Below, piece after piece: positions 22,739 to 34,848 of a stretch of DNA of 64,000 nucleotides. This stretch comes from Toxorhynchites rutilus septentrionalis (lineage: Eukaryota > Arthropoda > Insecta > Diptera > Culicidae): positions 49,560,393-49,624,392 of the forward strand of contig NC_073746.1 in NCBI RefSeq assembly GCF_029784135.1, given 5' to 3'. Within the stretch, counting starts at the first letter, position 1, and every line of letters starts with the position of its first letter. A program made the position numbers and the translations under genes. A model generated the notes under the pieces. The model worked only from the letters and a program-made list of their open reading frames with translations, searched no databases and was not told where the DNA came from.

Positions 22739-24120
22739 GAACCGCTGTGGTAGGAATAGGTATACATGAAACATCGGTAGACTTAGTGTTAAATTGGCGT
22801 TCTATTGCTTCGCGAAGCTCTCGCGACCCTCACTCAGTGAATGCATTCATTCATCGGCACTTGTCAATGCTACCAAATGTTTGCAGTAAGGAATTTCGTT
22901 TCTAAATTTCTGTAATGTTCGTTCTCGCCGATATTTTCGTAGTCCTACTTTAACAATGCCGTCGTGTCTTGGACACCACCCTTTTTTTGCGGCCCGCGAC
23001 ACCATAAATTACGTGTGTTTGTGATCCGAATGAAAAAAATACAGCAGGTTATGTCCAAGACACGACCACATTGTTGACGTAGAGCTACGCTGTTATCTAA
23101 CTCTAGTCCTCTGCTTTGCGCTCTTCTCAACAGAAGCCCTTTCTATTAATATATCCGGTGTCGATTAGCTTAGCTGCCATCTTTGGTGGGTATAGTTTTG
23201 TTACTGTCATGCGAAACCAAATCACACACAAAATTCCTGAACAATTATTTTCTTGGTGAGCCGATGATAGTCTAGTTTGACGATTCCCGATACAATTGTG
23301 TCGTTCAGAACCTTAATGGAATGGCGCCAGTTTGATGTAATGATTGCAATGCCTAAAAGTTTGTCTTCTTCTTATTATTATTAAATTCAAGAAATTTTAA
23401 ACTTTTCAGTTCATTCATTTCTAGTCTTCAAAAAGACCCTTGGGAAACTTTCCTACTCGTTTACCTCCACTGTCTCGAGAAAGGGACTCGACCTCTCGCC
23501 GACCAGCTCGCCCAGCAACGGTGTTGTCCAGTCGGTGTCCTCACGAAGAATGATGAAAGTGTGCCTCAGTGAGATCCAATATTTAAGCTCTAGGCAAATA
23601 TTCTCTTCGTTCTTCTTCTTCTTCTTCTCTTCTTGGTTCACAAAGACTTTAAATCATTCCCCTTCGTTGATCGCCGATAAGTTGCTCGTTATTGACGGCA
23701 TGGTTAGGGAAGCTCATAAATGGCAAATGTATGAAAATATAGAAATGCTTCTAGTTTTCAACAATTTAAACCGCTTACACACCAGGAGATTGTAATAGAT
23801 AGCATAAAAAACAAATTTTAGGGAATTTCCGATTCGTTTGGTATGTAAATCGTCAAAATCCGTTCGCGGCAAAAATAGTTATTAACGTTAACTTTTTTTC
23901 ATAAAAACGTGACCTGTTTTCTGATTTGGGACCCTTAATGAAAGACGTAGTTCTACGTCAAAAAGGGTTGAGTACCGCTGGTATAGAGCGCTTGTTTCTT
24001 CGAGTTCAAATCGTTACAGAATCTCTCTTAAACTCGACATGAACCATTCTACAGTGTCTGTGGAGCTTTTTTTTAGTAGAACGCGAATTTTAATAGAATA
24101 CAAAAATTGATGTTTTTTGG
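22739..24120. other. Unresolved DNA with repeat fragments
   Basis: Contains a copy of the GTCC-AGACACGACC-TTGACGTAG repeat near 23050-23100 and a GACGTAGTTCTACGTC palindrome at 23944-23959. The minus frame 23453-23641 (DTDWTTPLLGELVGERS) is unlike anything I recognise and includes a lysine/glutamate run from a CTT microsatellite. No supported gene. Confidence 0.4.
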
Positions 24121-24122
24121 TG

Positions 24123-24796
24123 AAATGAATGGGAGTGCGGGTAAGATCGACATCCAGTCGGGGCAAAACCAACACCTTTAGAGAAATGAATGGAAACGTG
24201 TTACAATAGTTTCAAAGTTCTGAGAAGCTATGCAGGGGAAATAGTTGCAAAAGAATACGTAATTGGATTGCAAAGATTTTGAAAGATAAAAAACCAAACA
24301 AATTCACGTATTTCACCTGCGAACAAAATCTGTTCACTGTTGGCTTATTGAAACCCATAGTTCTTGCTGCTGGTGTAGCGTTAGGTTTGCGGAACAAATA
24401 GTTGGATACCGGTCTAGAAATCTTAGCCAGCAATTTCATTTTCTTATTGAAAGGGTTTCTTATTGCATGACTGACGGTTTTACCTCGAATTAACTTGAAA
24501 TTTAAAATATTTCAACAAAATACACTAAACGATTATCTAAGATGAAATAAGCTCACAAATGTATCGAATTTTCCAAAATATTCCGACCAAACACTTAAAT
24601 TCCACTTAATTCGGACTGTCTCCAGTTTGCTGACCGGTTTTGTTTTGTTATTTGTTTTGACAGCAAAGCGACTTCCGCAACAATAGGGAAGCTAGAAATG
24701 TAAGGAATGACAAGTGTGGACAGGGGACATCGGAAAATTTGCAATAAAAAAATGCTTCTAACTGGAAAAATCAGGGGGTATCGGTTTTACCCTGAT
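24123..24796 (-). mobile_element. Possible pogo-like element fragment
   Basis: The left side carries GTGCGGGTAAGATCGACATC and the right GGTTTTACCCTGATTTCCCC; both resemble the GGGTAAGACGG type ends of the 17.9-20.6 kb element. The minus-strand frame 24212-24439 contains AARTMGFNKPTVNRFC, which looks like a psq/CENP-B type helix-turn-helix. Ends and family are uncertain. Confidence 0.3.
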
Positions 24797-27700
24797 TTCC
24801 CCTAAATAATTCTTTCATTTTCAAATAACTCAATGTCATTATCACAAAAAAAGGGCGGTAGCAAATTCATACATCCAATACAATAATGAACGGTATAACT
24901 CGAAGAGAAATGCTCTTCATGGAAAGTTTGATTCGAAACATAAACCCAAAATAGTAAAAACAGAAAAAATGTGGTGTTTAATTCATACAACACAATTTAT
25001 CAATTTATTGCTAACGTTTTCTGTTTCTGTATTTTGCACATAAGATATTTGTATATAACGAGCGTTAGGCACATAAAATAATGCATTTCTCTTCGACACC
25101 AAACAGTTGAACAATTTATCATTTTCCCATGCTTCCACATTGGCAGCAGGTCAATTATTTCCACTGTTATTACTGTAAAGCTATAATCAGTGCACGGTCT
25201 GATAACTCCATATGGTATGTGGTACGGTTGGTATCAGATAAAGTGAGACTCACCGACATTATACTGTAACCTTTACCATCCGGCGCAGATTACCCCAATA
25301 GATGCACAATTAGCGACGCAATACGAACAGAACATATCACTCCGGCAGCCTTCTTGGAGAGCGATAGCGCAAAACACTTTCAGCGCCTTATCACGCTCCT
25401 ATCAATGTCGTCGACCGTATCAGTAAACAAAAATTCACCGCCACGCACACACGCTGTTCCGAGTTCCGATGCACCACCGGCGAAGGATGAAAATGACACG
25501 ATTTTCTCGAACGCACAAAATTTTATTTGATTTTCCACGCAATCAATCCACTAGCCTCGAAAGCGTTTCGACGAGTTTCACTTTGAACTGCACAATCCGA
25601 GAATAAGCTCGGTTTCAGCGTTTTTCATTTAAATTGCCGACCTCAGTTGAATATAACGAGAATGAGAAAAAAAATTAAACTTATGTGCTTTGCTTGCTTG
25701 AACAGCTGTTTTTGCCATTAGCATCGACGTAAACGTAAATTCTAGCTCGTAAACCACCAAACACCACGCGATCCGCGAGTTATTATTTTTTTCAAGCCTA
25801 TTCTATGAGACCGGCTCGACTGAGTGTATGATAGATACTATTGAACCTGCTGGACTGCTTGACTGACCAAAACCGACAGCGCGAAAATGGAACTCCGCAG
25901 GTGCCGTCGGCCACTGCGCTGTATGTGTAGCTCCTTCTGTGCTGTACACGGTTGCGATAATGTTAATCAATCGTTCCGCGCAAACACAGCAACCCGAAAA
26001 GCCGGAGAGAAATGGCATTTTGCACATTGAATTAAACTGATGGAATGAGTGATAGAGGGAACTTATAATTTTTAATTAATTTGCTGGATACAAATTTCCT
26101 GCTGAGCTAGTGCGTGGCTGGGAAGGATTTTAGCATTAAAATTTACGAACCCGGCCATCGATCTCGAACAATCTCTCGTTTCATCACTCGAGGCTTCACC
26201 CTGTCGTTGAAATAATGATGTTATTGAGGCGCACTAATTAGGATGGTTCTGGAATTCATCCTATCGGAACGGTCAAAACGTTCCGATTTGATGCGCATTT
26301 TAATTCGGGCACTGTTATTTATAAGCTGTGAAGCGACAGAAGTTCTACCAATACAAGTGAATGCGGATTTTCCTTTATTGAAATGAAAATTTACTTATCG
26401 TCAGGCGGGAAACTTCCAACAGTTTATTTTTACAAGTTTTCTACCAGAAATACCTTTTAGTACATCTAACAGGAAGATATAGGAAATTAAAAAAAAAAGG
26501 AAATCTATGAATTGAACATGTAACGAAATAATACGTGCTTCTCAAACCATGCCAACCGAAACGAGTTACTAACCTAGCAGCGAAATACAATTCATTTAGA
26601 GGCGAATGGACTGCAAACTTTAAAGCATCTTAAAGCCAAAAAGAAAGAAGAAGAAGAAGGCAAAATTAACACTTCCCGTTTGGTGATTGTTGAGTGAACA
26701 TCGTTTGCTGGGGAACGTCGAGCGGTATTGAATTGTCTTTCTCAAGACATGCCGAGGAGTATGTTCCACACAAGGGCCCTTCTCAGGGCTAGAGGCAAAT
26801 GAACAGAAAAAGAACAAAACCGTTCAAATACAAAGAAGTCACAGAAGGGCTGTGTCCGAAACACGACCGCATAGTTGACGTAGGATTCCGTTAGGCTAGC
26901 TGTTGCATGCTAATTTTGAATATGTTTGAAAAATTACATCGTTAAACTCTTTGATAATAATTTGGTGGCCCTAAAAAGTTGCCGCTTTGTTTGGTTGTTG
27001 GGTATTGTTATTTCACTCCACCAGTGTTTACAACCGAATGATGATGACAGAGGGATGGTGATTAAGCGAACTGTTGTGGGCTTCATCCAAGAAATTTTTA
27101 TTGATTGATCTGCTGATTGGCTCTGTTCAAGGCGAGAGGCGAGTGAACCTTGTAGTACAAAGTTTCTATAACAGAAAAAAAAATCAATAAATTCGCGATG
27201 ACGAATGTACAATGTCGACATTCTCGATTAACAAACCCGATTAGTTTTTGATATTGTTATTGTTAAACATGGAATGAATATTCTTACTCGGTGCTATTTG
27301 AATGCCGAGGTCACAGTTAACGCGATGTGGTGCGATGCGATGCGAAGTGATCAATTGGAGCTCATCGCGTGCTATAACATAGAAATCGGTTTAGATCGTG
27401 CGGTTTTTGACATTTTAATAATATCACAATCTAGTCAATTCTACTTGTAAACAGCACAGCACAAGGATGCGAGATATGATAACATGTCTTCATTCTGTAA
27501 ACAACAGACAGTAGTGAGATGTTTAATTTAGTAAACAAAAATTATGTATGCGTTATTTTCTCAAAAAACTTCAACCAGACCTCTAAATTGAAAGTATAGG
27601 AAAAGAAACATTATTCTCAGTGGCATTTAGTTGCTTTTTCTCCAATGTCTTTTTTTTTGTTCACACAATACACGATAATTTTTATTGTCATTTGCATGTA

Positions 27701-28004
27701 TTTTCCTGAAAGCTTTTTGCTACGCCAAGGTTAACAGTATTGAAGATTGTTTTTTTTTGTATCAGACTATTTTCGAAGTGCATTATTTCACCTGAGACTC
27801 CATTGCCAATTTTGCTTCGCATCTCGTTTCAAAAACCATTCTCCAAAATTTCCCCATGATCCCGCTGTAATATTGATCTATGGGCAGAGACGTTTCAGTT
27901 ATAATTTGGTCGCATAAAAGAAAAACATTTCTTAGCATAGTAATAACGTACAAAAAAGGGAAGGAAGGCATAGTATAGATTTTTAATTGAAATTCGGATG
28001 AATT
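24797..28004. other. Gene-poor region with repeat fragments
   Basis: 25,150-26,000 is less AT-rich and free of recognised elements; on the minus strand a strong donor-like GTGAGT lies near 25,250, so a non-coding first exon is conceivable but unproven. GAGGCGAATG(G/A)ACTG repeats occur near 26,600. 26,850-27,000 matches 46,224-46,340 (TGTGTCCGA(A/G)ACACGACCG, TTGACGTAGGATTCCGTTAG, CTCTTTGATAAT). No protein gene recognised. Confidence 0.4.
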
Positions 28005-28570
28005 TTAGAACTTTTCTGTAACACCATCCATCATTTTCTGTATAGTACTATTGCTATTTTGTTCCACCACTTTTCCATTTGAGCTGGTTGTTTGATGGTT
28101 CTGCCATATTTTTTCAGTTTGCTTTTGATAATTGTGCAATATATCTGGATGGTACGGAAATCCAGACAATTTAGTGGATTCTTTTGTAGAAGCTTGAGCC
28201 ACTGCAGCCATTAGTATGATCTATTGATTGGTGAATTGATAGTTTTTTTCAATGAAATCGATCTTGTTCTCCTTGCAAAATCCCGGTTGTAATGGCAACT
28301 TGTCAAGTCAGGCCAGAACTTCACCGGACCTTTGTGTGATTGAATGAATGGCAAAATCCTGTTCTGAAGACACCCCTCCTTGTAAACTTTTCCATTCATT
28401 ATTGCCTCAGTGATGAAAACACTTGTCTTCTCTCCACAACTACAGATCCCTTGCCAGATCATCAACTTACGGACAAATTTATCTGCGTAAACAAATTTGA
28501 ACCTATAGCCAACACTCCCTTTACGCTTGAATTTTTACCAACTGTTTTGAACGATCAACGTAAACCCTTT
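28005..28570 (-). pseudogene. DD37E transposase relic, catalytic and C-terminal part
   Basis: Reading minus: VGYRFKFVYADKF, then LMIWQGICSCGEKTSVF, NGKVYKEGCLQNRILPF, and the second catalytic motif FWPDLTSCHYNRD. A stop after INRSY breaks the frame before the third motif. A later piece ends IQKMMDGVTEKF, matching VQNLMDGVKRKVR of the younger copies. The DNA-binding half is absent. Confidence 0.75.
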
Positions 28571-29503
28571 ACATCACTAAACTTCAAGCTCGTTTTCCTC
28601 GAAATCATGAAAAACTCATATGCCCGATCTGACTGAACACATTCAGTTTTCAGAATTTTTCCATTTTCCATCAAAAAATTTCAAAAAAAAAAACTCTGGG
28701 TTTCTCGTTATAACATTGATATACGGGCGTGTTAGAGGCGAATGAACTGCGAAGTTTGAAGCCTCTTAAAAATAAACAAGTGAATAAATCTATGGGCAGA
28801 GACGAACACAATGAATTGAAGGTGAAGGTGGAAGCTAGCCACAAATGGCTGCCACAATGGCGCTCATTTCCTTCATCTCCCTCCCTCACACCTCGCCCGA
28901 AAATCAATTATTTTGCGAAACAGTGTGAAGAAAATGATGGTTTTCGCACACTTCCCATCAAGTAATATCAACCAAACTCTAATCGATTACTCACAAGATA
29001 TTAAATTTTCATCTGCTATCGCACTGTATAGTGAAAAACGTCGAAAAACTCGAGCTAGTGCTCTGAAAGTTAAATTTTCATTTTTCAATTTTCGGCAATG
29101 GTTTTGTTTGTATTGGTGAAAAAAAATTGTATTTGCAGTGCTCGGAACACTGTCAGGGCTGCCTATGCTTTCAAAAACAGTAAACGGAAAGTATTACATT
29201 CAATCAAAATGCCTCGGCCAACGAAGAGAAGGGTTAAAGCTCTCCAACGTGAATATGTAAAAACAATACGATCAACGAAATAATATATTAAGGAATTATC
29301 AACATCGAGTTACTATGCAGAAGAACTTGTTAATACTAAAAGAGCCCCAATTCGCATGTGTTATAAATTTGCTCATATTACGCTCGCGAATAATCAGAAT
29401 TTTACTTCATATGCAAATACACATTCTATATATATTTATATATGCAATTGTTCATCGGAACCCTTCGTTCAGATATTTTACTTTAGTATTGAATTGGTTT
29501 TTT
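28571..29503. other. Unresolved DNA with a short dispersed repeat
   Basis: GAGGCGAATGAACTGCGAAG followed by GCCTCTTAAAAATAAAC at 28737-28780 also occurs near 26600 and 41690. No recognised gene. Confidence 0.4.
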
Positions 29504-29519
29504 GACGTAGGACTACGTC
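29504..29519. promoter_or_regulatory. GACGTAGGACTACGTC palindrome
   Basis: A 16-bp near-palindrome with CRE-like TGACGTA half-sites, about 255 bp upstream of a TATA box. The same 16-mer lies at 53825-53840, about 520 bp upstream of the H2A relic; variants are at 23944 and 46950. The function is inferred only. Confidence 0.35.
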
Positions 29520-29758
29520 TTTCATTTCTATACCGGGGTGTAAAATCAATGTTTCGAAAACGAAAGCGTTACGCCGGAGACCGAGATTTTGAGCGTTAAT
29601 AGCTCCTAAACAACTGAACGAACCGGTATGATAAACACTTCATTCGAAAGATAAAATGTCTACGCGTTATATACTTGTTACTTTTTGATCCAAAAACTTG
29701 TTTCAATAAATTTATCTTAAAATTGCTTTCAAAACAGGCTATTGAAATCATCAATCGG

Positions 29759-29794
29759 TATATAAGCGAGCGCCGCTTGGAAGTCCACTCAGTT
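29759..29794 (+). promoter_or_regulatory. Core promoter match: TATATAAG plus TCAGTT initiator
   Basis: TATATAAG starts at 29759 and TCAGTT at 29789; the A of the initiator (29791) is 32 bp from the first T of the TATA box, the usual arthropod spacing. No intact coding frame follows; downstream DNA runs into the degenerate tandem units. It may be the promoter of a decayed multicopy gene, possibly a histone, or belong to a repeat. Confidence 0.45.
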
Positions 29795-30055
29795 ATAGTT
29801 GAACAGCGATTGGAGCATGTTGTCGCTATTGTGGTGAAGCTCTTCGTTTATCATGAAAGCGCGGATGAACGGAGTCACCAAGAGCCTGTTTGTGCACCTT
29901 AGGCCAGAAGAGAATCCATCAGGAGGAGAGTGATGCCACAAACGGTTCCCCGGGAAGAGATCAGAGCAGCCGCCACACACACACATACATGTGCGGAACT
30001 CTTCGTTTGGATGCCTTTCAGCATCGAGAAAATTCCGGAAAGATCCAATCGGTAC

Positions 30056-31530
30056 TGTAAAATACATTCATGCAAAAGAGTTCATTTTAATGTTTTCTAT
30101 CCATGTAACACTGCGACTAAATATTTTTCAATCAAGTGCTATTAACAGGTGGTTATCGAGTTAGAATTAACCACTGGTGGGCTTCGTGTATCGAGGAAAA
30201 TCAGGAAAGAACTAATCGTTGCTGAAAAATACTCTACCAGTTCCCCTGGGAATTGAAAAATACATTGATGCGAAAGAGTTTATTTTAATGTTTTCTAATC
30301 ATATAACACAGCGACCAAATACATTTGATTTTGTAATTTTTCAATCAAGTGTAATTAGCAAGAAAGTTTCTGAACATTATTCTTCCCCATCAGTAGGATA
30401 TTTTCGTGTCCAATATTGTATGCGCACGCAACGGAAAATGTTTCGCATCGTGAAAATTATATAATTTTCAATCGATTATTGCTCAGTCGTCGAAAGTTTC
30501 AAACTCAGAGAGTTTATTCCCTTCTAGTTTGCCTTTCAAATTGCCATCGTAAACCACACCTTCTCTCGATTCAATCACGGACAAAAAGCATACTTAAGCG
30601 ATATTCTGGTGGTGAAACGTATTCATTTTTCGTGAGGACATCGACAAGACAACATCGTAATTGAGCGAGCTGAACGTGCTGGACGAGCTGAACGGCGAGG
30701 GATCAAGGGATTCATTACCTGGCCTGACCTGACCTGAAAGACATGCAGTTTGTTTGGAACTGTGAGTGAGGGCAGAAATGCCGATCCATCAGAAGGAGAA
30801 GAGAAGACGACCGAGAGAGTACCAGCATCGAAGTTGGTTCCGCTTGAGGTATCGAAGCAACTTCCACACGCATACACGCGTGCAACTCTTTACGTTCGCT
30901 GGTTATCGAGAAGAATCCGGAATGAAGTGATCGTTGCCGTAAAATAATCTGCAAGTCCCACTTGGACTTGAAAATTACATTCAAGCGGAAGAGTTTATTG
31001 TAATGTTTTCTATCCATTTAATACTGCGACCAAATACAATTAATTGTGTGATTTTTCAATCAAGTACAATCAACAGGTGGTTATCGAGTTAGCATTAACC
31101 ACTAGTGGATTTCGAGAAGAATCGAGGAGAATCCGGAAAGATGTCGTTGCTGCAAAATAATCAGTCAGTTCCCCTTGGAATTGAAAATTACATGCAAGCG
31201 AACGAATTTATTTTAATGTTTTCTATACATATAATACTGCGACCAAATATATTTAGTTCTGTGATTTTTCAATCAAGTGCAATTAGCAGGAAAGCTTCTG
31301 AAGATTATTCTTCCCCATCAGTAGGACATTTTCGTATCCAATATTGGATGCATAAAACCTTGTACCTCCAACGTAACGCTCTCGTTTTCGAAGTCCCCCA
31401 AATGTTCATTTATTCATTCATTCAGAATGAATTCAGATTCAACTTCAAACAAATGATCACTAAATCAACGATAGTCCTACGTCATCATTGCGGTTATACC
31501 ATAGATATAACCCACTTCCTGTTTTTTCAA
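30056..31530 (+). repeat. Degenerate tandem array of ~190-bp units
   Basis: Partial or full units begin near 30056, 30231, 30946 and 31160. Each holds the phrases CAGTTCCCCTGGGAATTGAA, AATGTTTTCTATCCAT, CTGCGACCAAATA and, as spacer, GTTAGCATTAACCACT(G/A)GTGG. The last unit is the longest and matches 1092-1449. Between 30450 and 30945 the sequence differs but keeps a similar GAGGACATCGACAAGACAAC stretch. No convincing protein. Confidence 0.6.
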
Positions 31531-31821
31531 ATGTATTCAAATACTCGTGTCAATGAAGCGCCACTCAGTCTGATAGGTGAATTGATCTATTTACGTGTGC
31601 TTTGCTCTTCTCTCATAAACACTATTACACCTTTTTCACACGTGGGTTTACCTATACTACTACAATGGCTAGCATCCACCTTCACCTTAAAAAAATCTTA
31701 AATTGAAAGACCCGTTCTCGATTTTCGCACTTAGCAGCACATTTTGCGATACAGTTTCTTTCATATACATACATAGCAGAAACAATCGCGCATCAATCTA
31801 TCGAAGATAGGTTGAGAGTTG
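31531..31821. other. No recognised gene
   Basis: Spacer between the tandem units and the 3' end of the non-LTR element; nothing supportable. Confidence 0.35.
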
Positions 31822-32102
31822 GTTTTATTTATTTATAATGATGCTACATCCCATGAAGAGATTGGATCTTATTCACAATTTTGTTCCGCCAATGATTTCG
31901 ATTCTTAGCTGCAGTTTTCCAACTCCCGGCCGCACCGATTCTTGCCAGGTCCTGTTCCACCTAGTCGCTCGTTGGGATCCTCTTTTTCTTGTTTCCACCG
32001 GATTCGATGCGAACACCATCTTTGTTGGGCTGCTACCCGGCAATCTTAGAACATGCCCTACTTATTGCACCCCAGCAAACATTAAATCGCATAACAAGCG
32101 TA

Positions 32103-32372
32103 GTGCTCCCGTGGCCGAGTGGTTAGCGTCATAACTAACATGCCGGGTGTTCGGGTTCGATTCCCGTTCTGGTCGGGGGAATTTTTCGTCAAAGAAATTT
32201 CCTCCGACTTGCACTGTGATCACGCGTATTCTAGAGCTTGCCACTCAGAATGCATTCAAGGCGTGTTATTTGGCATAGAAATCTCAACTAAGTACTAATA
32301 AAAATGACGCAAGTAATACTACGTTGAGACGGCGAAGTTCCTCTAGGAACGTTAGTGCCATTGAAGAAGAAG
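32103..32372 (+). mobile_element. tRNA-derived SINE, family B
   Basis: The head CTCCCGTGGCCGAGTGGTTA with GGGTTCGATTCCCGTTCTGG has good A- and B-boxes of a tRNA-like promoter. The body carries GCACTGTG(A)TCACGCGTATTC and the tail is GAAGAAGAA. AACAAGCGTA at 32093-32102 and 32373-32382 is an exact target duplication. It lies just inside the left end of the CCCAGC MITE. Confidence 0.9.
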
Positions 32373-32856
32373 AACAAGCGTATATATAACATCATATGCC
32401 CTAAAATATGGTTGGCATATAATGCGCCTAACTGGCATATGCATGCAAAAGTGGAGGCCATATACATACATGGCAAATGCTTACCGAATTTGTTTGGATG
32501 AATATGCAACTTTGACCGGCTATAATAGCGATTATGTTGGAATTGAATTGCGATCTAATATGAATATATTCATGAATTGTCAAAGCACCAAATACGACTT
32601 TTGCCATACTCATATACGATTTATTACAGACATAGAAAAAAAACAAATGGCGCAAAATATTTTCGTTTATTATTATGTTTATTGTTATGTTTATTATAAC
32701 CTCACGAATCGCCATTTTTATATATGAGTATTTATGTTCGTAGAAATGATAATTGATTGATTGACTTATGTTGGGAGGGAATATGAATGTTTAAAATTCA
32801 CAAACACAGATTGATGTTTGGTGAAAACTGCTCCGATGTGGGTTCGAACTCCGGTC

Positions 32857-33233
32857 CCCAGCAAACATTAAGTCGTAAGAATAGCTATAATTGGAGGCGA
32901 TATACATACAACCAAGACACATTTGTATGATATATGATGCAGATAACTAGCATATACACACAAAAGTGGAGGCGATATACGTATATGCCATATTTTGTAC
33001 GCATATAAAGCCATGTATAACGATATGCGATGCTTTTTGGACTGATATGCGATTTGATACGACAACGTTACCACTCAATCCATCGATGACATGGAAAATC
33101 GTGTTTTTGCATTTTATGTGATTTTAGATATATATGATCGATATTTTGATTGATATTTTATGCGATTGTGATTTGATACGAAATTATATGTGACTTATCA
33201 TTTGCAAAGTTATACGATTTAATGTTTGCTGGG
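32857..33233. mobile_element. CCCAGC-ended MITE, inner copy
   Basis: CCCAGCAAACATTAAGTCG at left and the inverse at right; TC lies on both sides (32855-32856 and 33234-33235), again a 2-bp duplication. Its right half closely resembles that of the outer copy (AAATCGTGTTTTT(A/G)CATTTTA), so it is a family member inserted into another. Confidence 0.8.
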
Positions 33234-34316
33234 TCGTCTGGATTTTATCATCCACCAGCTATCTCGCGCGGCTATCTGAAATTTAATTCAACAGCGGTTA
33301 AAACTTTCACGTGCATCAGCATTTCATTGACATTCCAATATGTTCAATATGTAATATGTTCTTTATTATGATCTAATATGATTTACTGTTTCATGATTTT
33401 CTTCAGCATGCAACACGATTTACTACAGTACTGAATCGATTTAAATTATACGATTATACGACACACAAACTGCATCAGCGTAATATACGCATATGATGCG
33501 GATTAAATATATTTTACGACAATGTACATCATTAAATTGATGTTTATTATACCGAATTGCGACTTAATTTGATAATGATACATAAAATCGTGTTTTTACA
33601 TTTTATGCGATTTCAAATATACACGATACATACTTTGATTGATATTATATGCGATTATGATTTATTCTGATTTCTTGTAAGACTTAGTACGTGCAAAATT
33701 ATACGATTTAATGTTTGCTGGGACTCGTCCAGCCTTGGTGACATTCTGGATTCTGGGTTTGCCGTAGAGTTGCGTCAGTTCGTGGTTCATTCTCCTTCTC
33801 CATACTCCGTTTCCCTGTACACCGCCGTATATTGTTCTGAGCACTCGGCGTTCGAAAAACACCAAGTGCTTGTGAATCCTCTTCGATCATTGTGCATGCT
33901 TCGTGCCCATGGAGAACAACCCTGTGAATCTGAAACGAATCCGACATATCGCCTGAGATCCACACATTGCATCGCACACCATTCATCGGTGTCTGAATCA
34001 GTGTTGTCAACTTTCGGGGAAAGCTGTGTTCGTCCACGATTCTCCATATCTGTCGTCGGTTGATGGTATATTTTGTGGCCTTGGTCGATGTAAATGTGGT
34101 GTGTAGAGTCATAATTCTCGCGGAACTTTTGGAGGATCTGCCGTAGTGTAAAATATCTAATTCTACCACTCCTCCGGTAGTTATTCTGTGTCCTAGATCC
34201 GGACTAGCAATCGATGCATACACTCTACAAGTTTTCCTGGACCTCTCTTGAAGATCTCCGCTGCAGGGCCATTTTTACCAGCTGCTTTGTGATTTTTTAA
34301 CTTAATGGCCTCCTAT

Positions 34317-34594
34317 TGTGGTTCCGCGGTCGAGTGGTTAGCGTTACACCTAACATGCCGGGGGTTCGGGTTCGATTCCCGTTCTGGTCGGGAGGGGATT
34401 TTTCGTCAAAGAAATGACTCCCGATCTGCACTGTGCTCACGCGTATTCTAGAGCTTGCCACTCAGAATGCATTTAAGGCGTGTAATTTGGCATAAACATC
34501 TCAACTAAGTACAAATAAAAATGACGCAAGTAATACTATGTTGAGACGGCGAAATTCCTTTTGGAACGTTAGTGTCATTTAAGAAGAATAACTT
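34317..34594 (+). mobile_element. tRNA-derived SINE, family B
   Basis: The head reads GGTTCCGCGGTCGAGTGGTT with GGGTTCGATTCCCGTTCTGG and the body is colinear with 32103-32372. It interrupts the non-LTR element. A clear target duplication was not found; degenerate CCTATTG/CCTATCG flanks are possible. Confidence 0.85.
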
Positions 34595-34848
34595 CACCTA
34601 TCGTTGAGCCTCATTGCTCACTGAACCTGTGGATTCCTCATCAACGCAATTTTGGTCTCCTGTCAGCACGCTTTTGTTCATCAAGGTGTCTCCTTTCTTG
34701 TTCCTACTCAAAACAAAACCGAGGCGTTTAGTTTTTTGAAGAACATCCGCAATTCTCGAGAACAATAAAACAACTCCATCCCCTCACACTCTTTTTCTTC
34801 CTGACGCTTCAATCGGTATCGCTCCACGTTTTGTCGAGACGCTCGTTA

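Larger units (their letters stand above)
32071..33722. mobile_element. CCCAGC-ended MITE, outer copy, 2-bp target duplication
   Basis: The ends are CCCAGCAAACATTAAATCG and its inverse. AC precedes (32069-32070) and follows (33723-33724). Joining the flanks with a single AC restores the non-LTR frame, so the duplication is 2 bp. It contains a SINE (32103-32372) and a second element of the same family (32857-33233). It is AT-rich with repeated ATATG/CATAT phrases and no coding frame. Confidence 0.85.
31870..34260 (-). pseudogene. Reverse transcriptase and C-terminal remnant of the non-LTR element
   Basis: Minus strand: LKNHKAAGKNGPAAEIFKRG opens the RT, then a large internal deletion leads to AECSEQYTAVYRETEYGEGE and, in another frame, FFERRVLRTIYGGVQGNGVW and NHELTQLYGKPRIQNVTKAG. 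The 1.65-kb MITE follows; beyond it the reading resumes VGHVLRLPGSSPTKMVFASN and ends near 31850. The catalytic FADD-type box is not visible, so it is lost or unrecognisable. Inactive. Confidence 0.75.
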
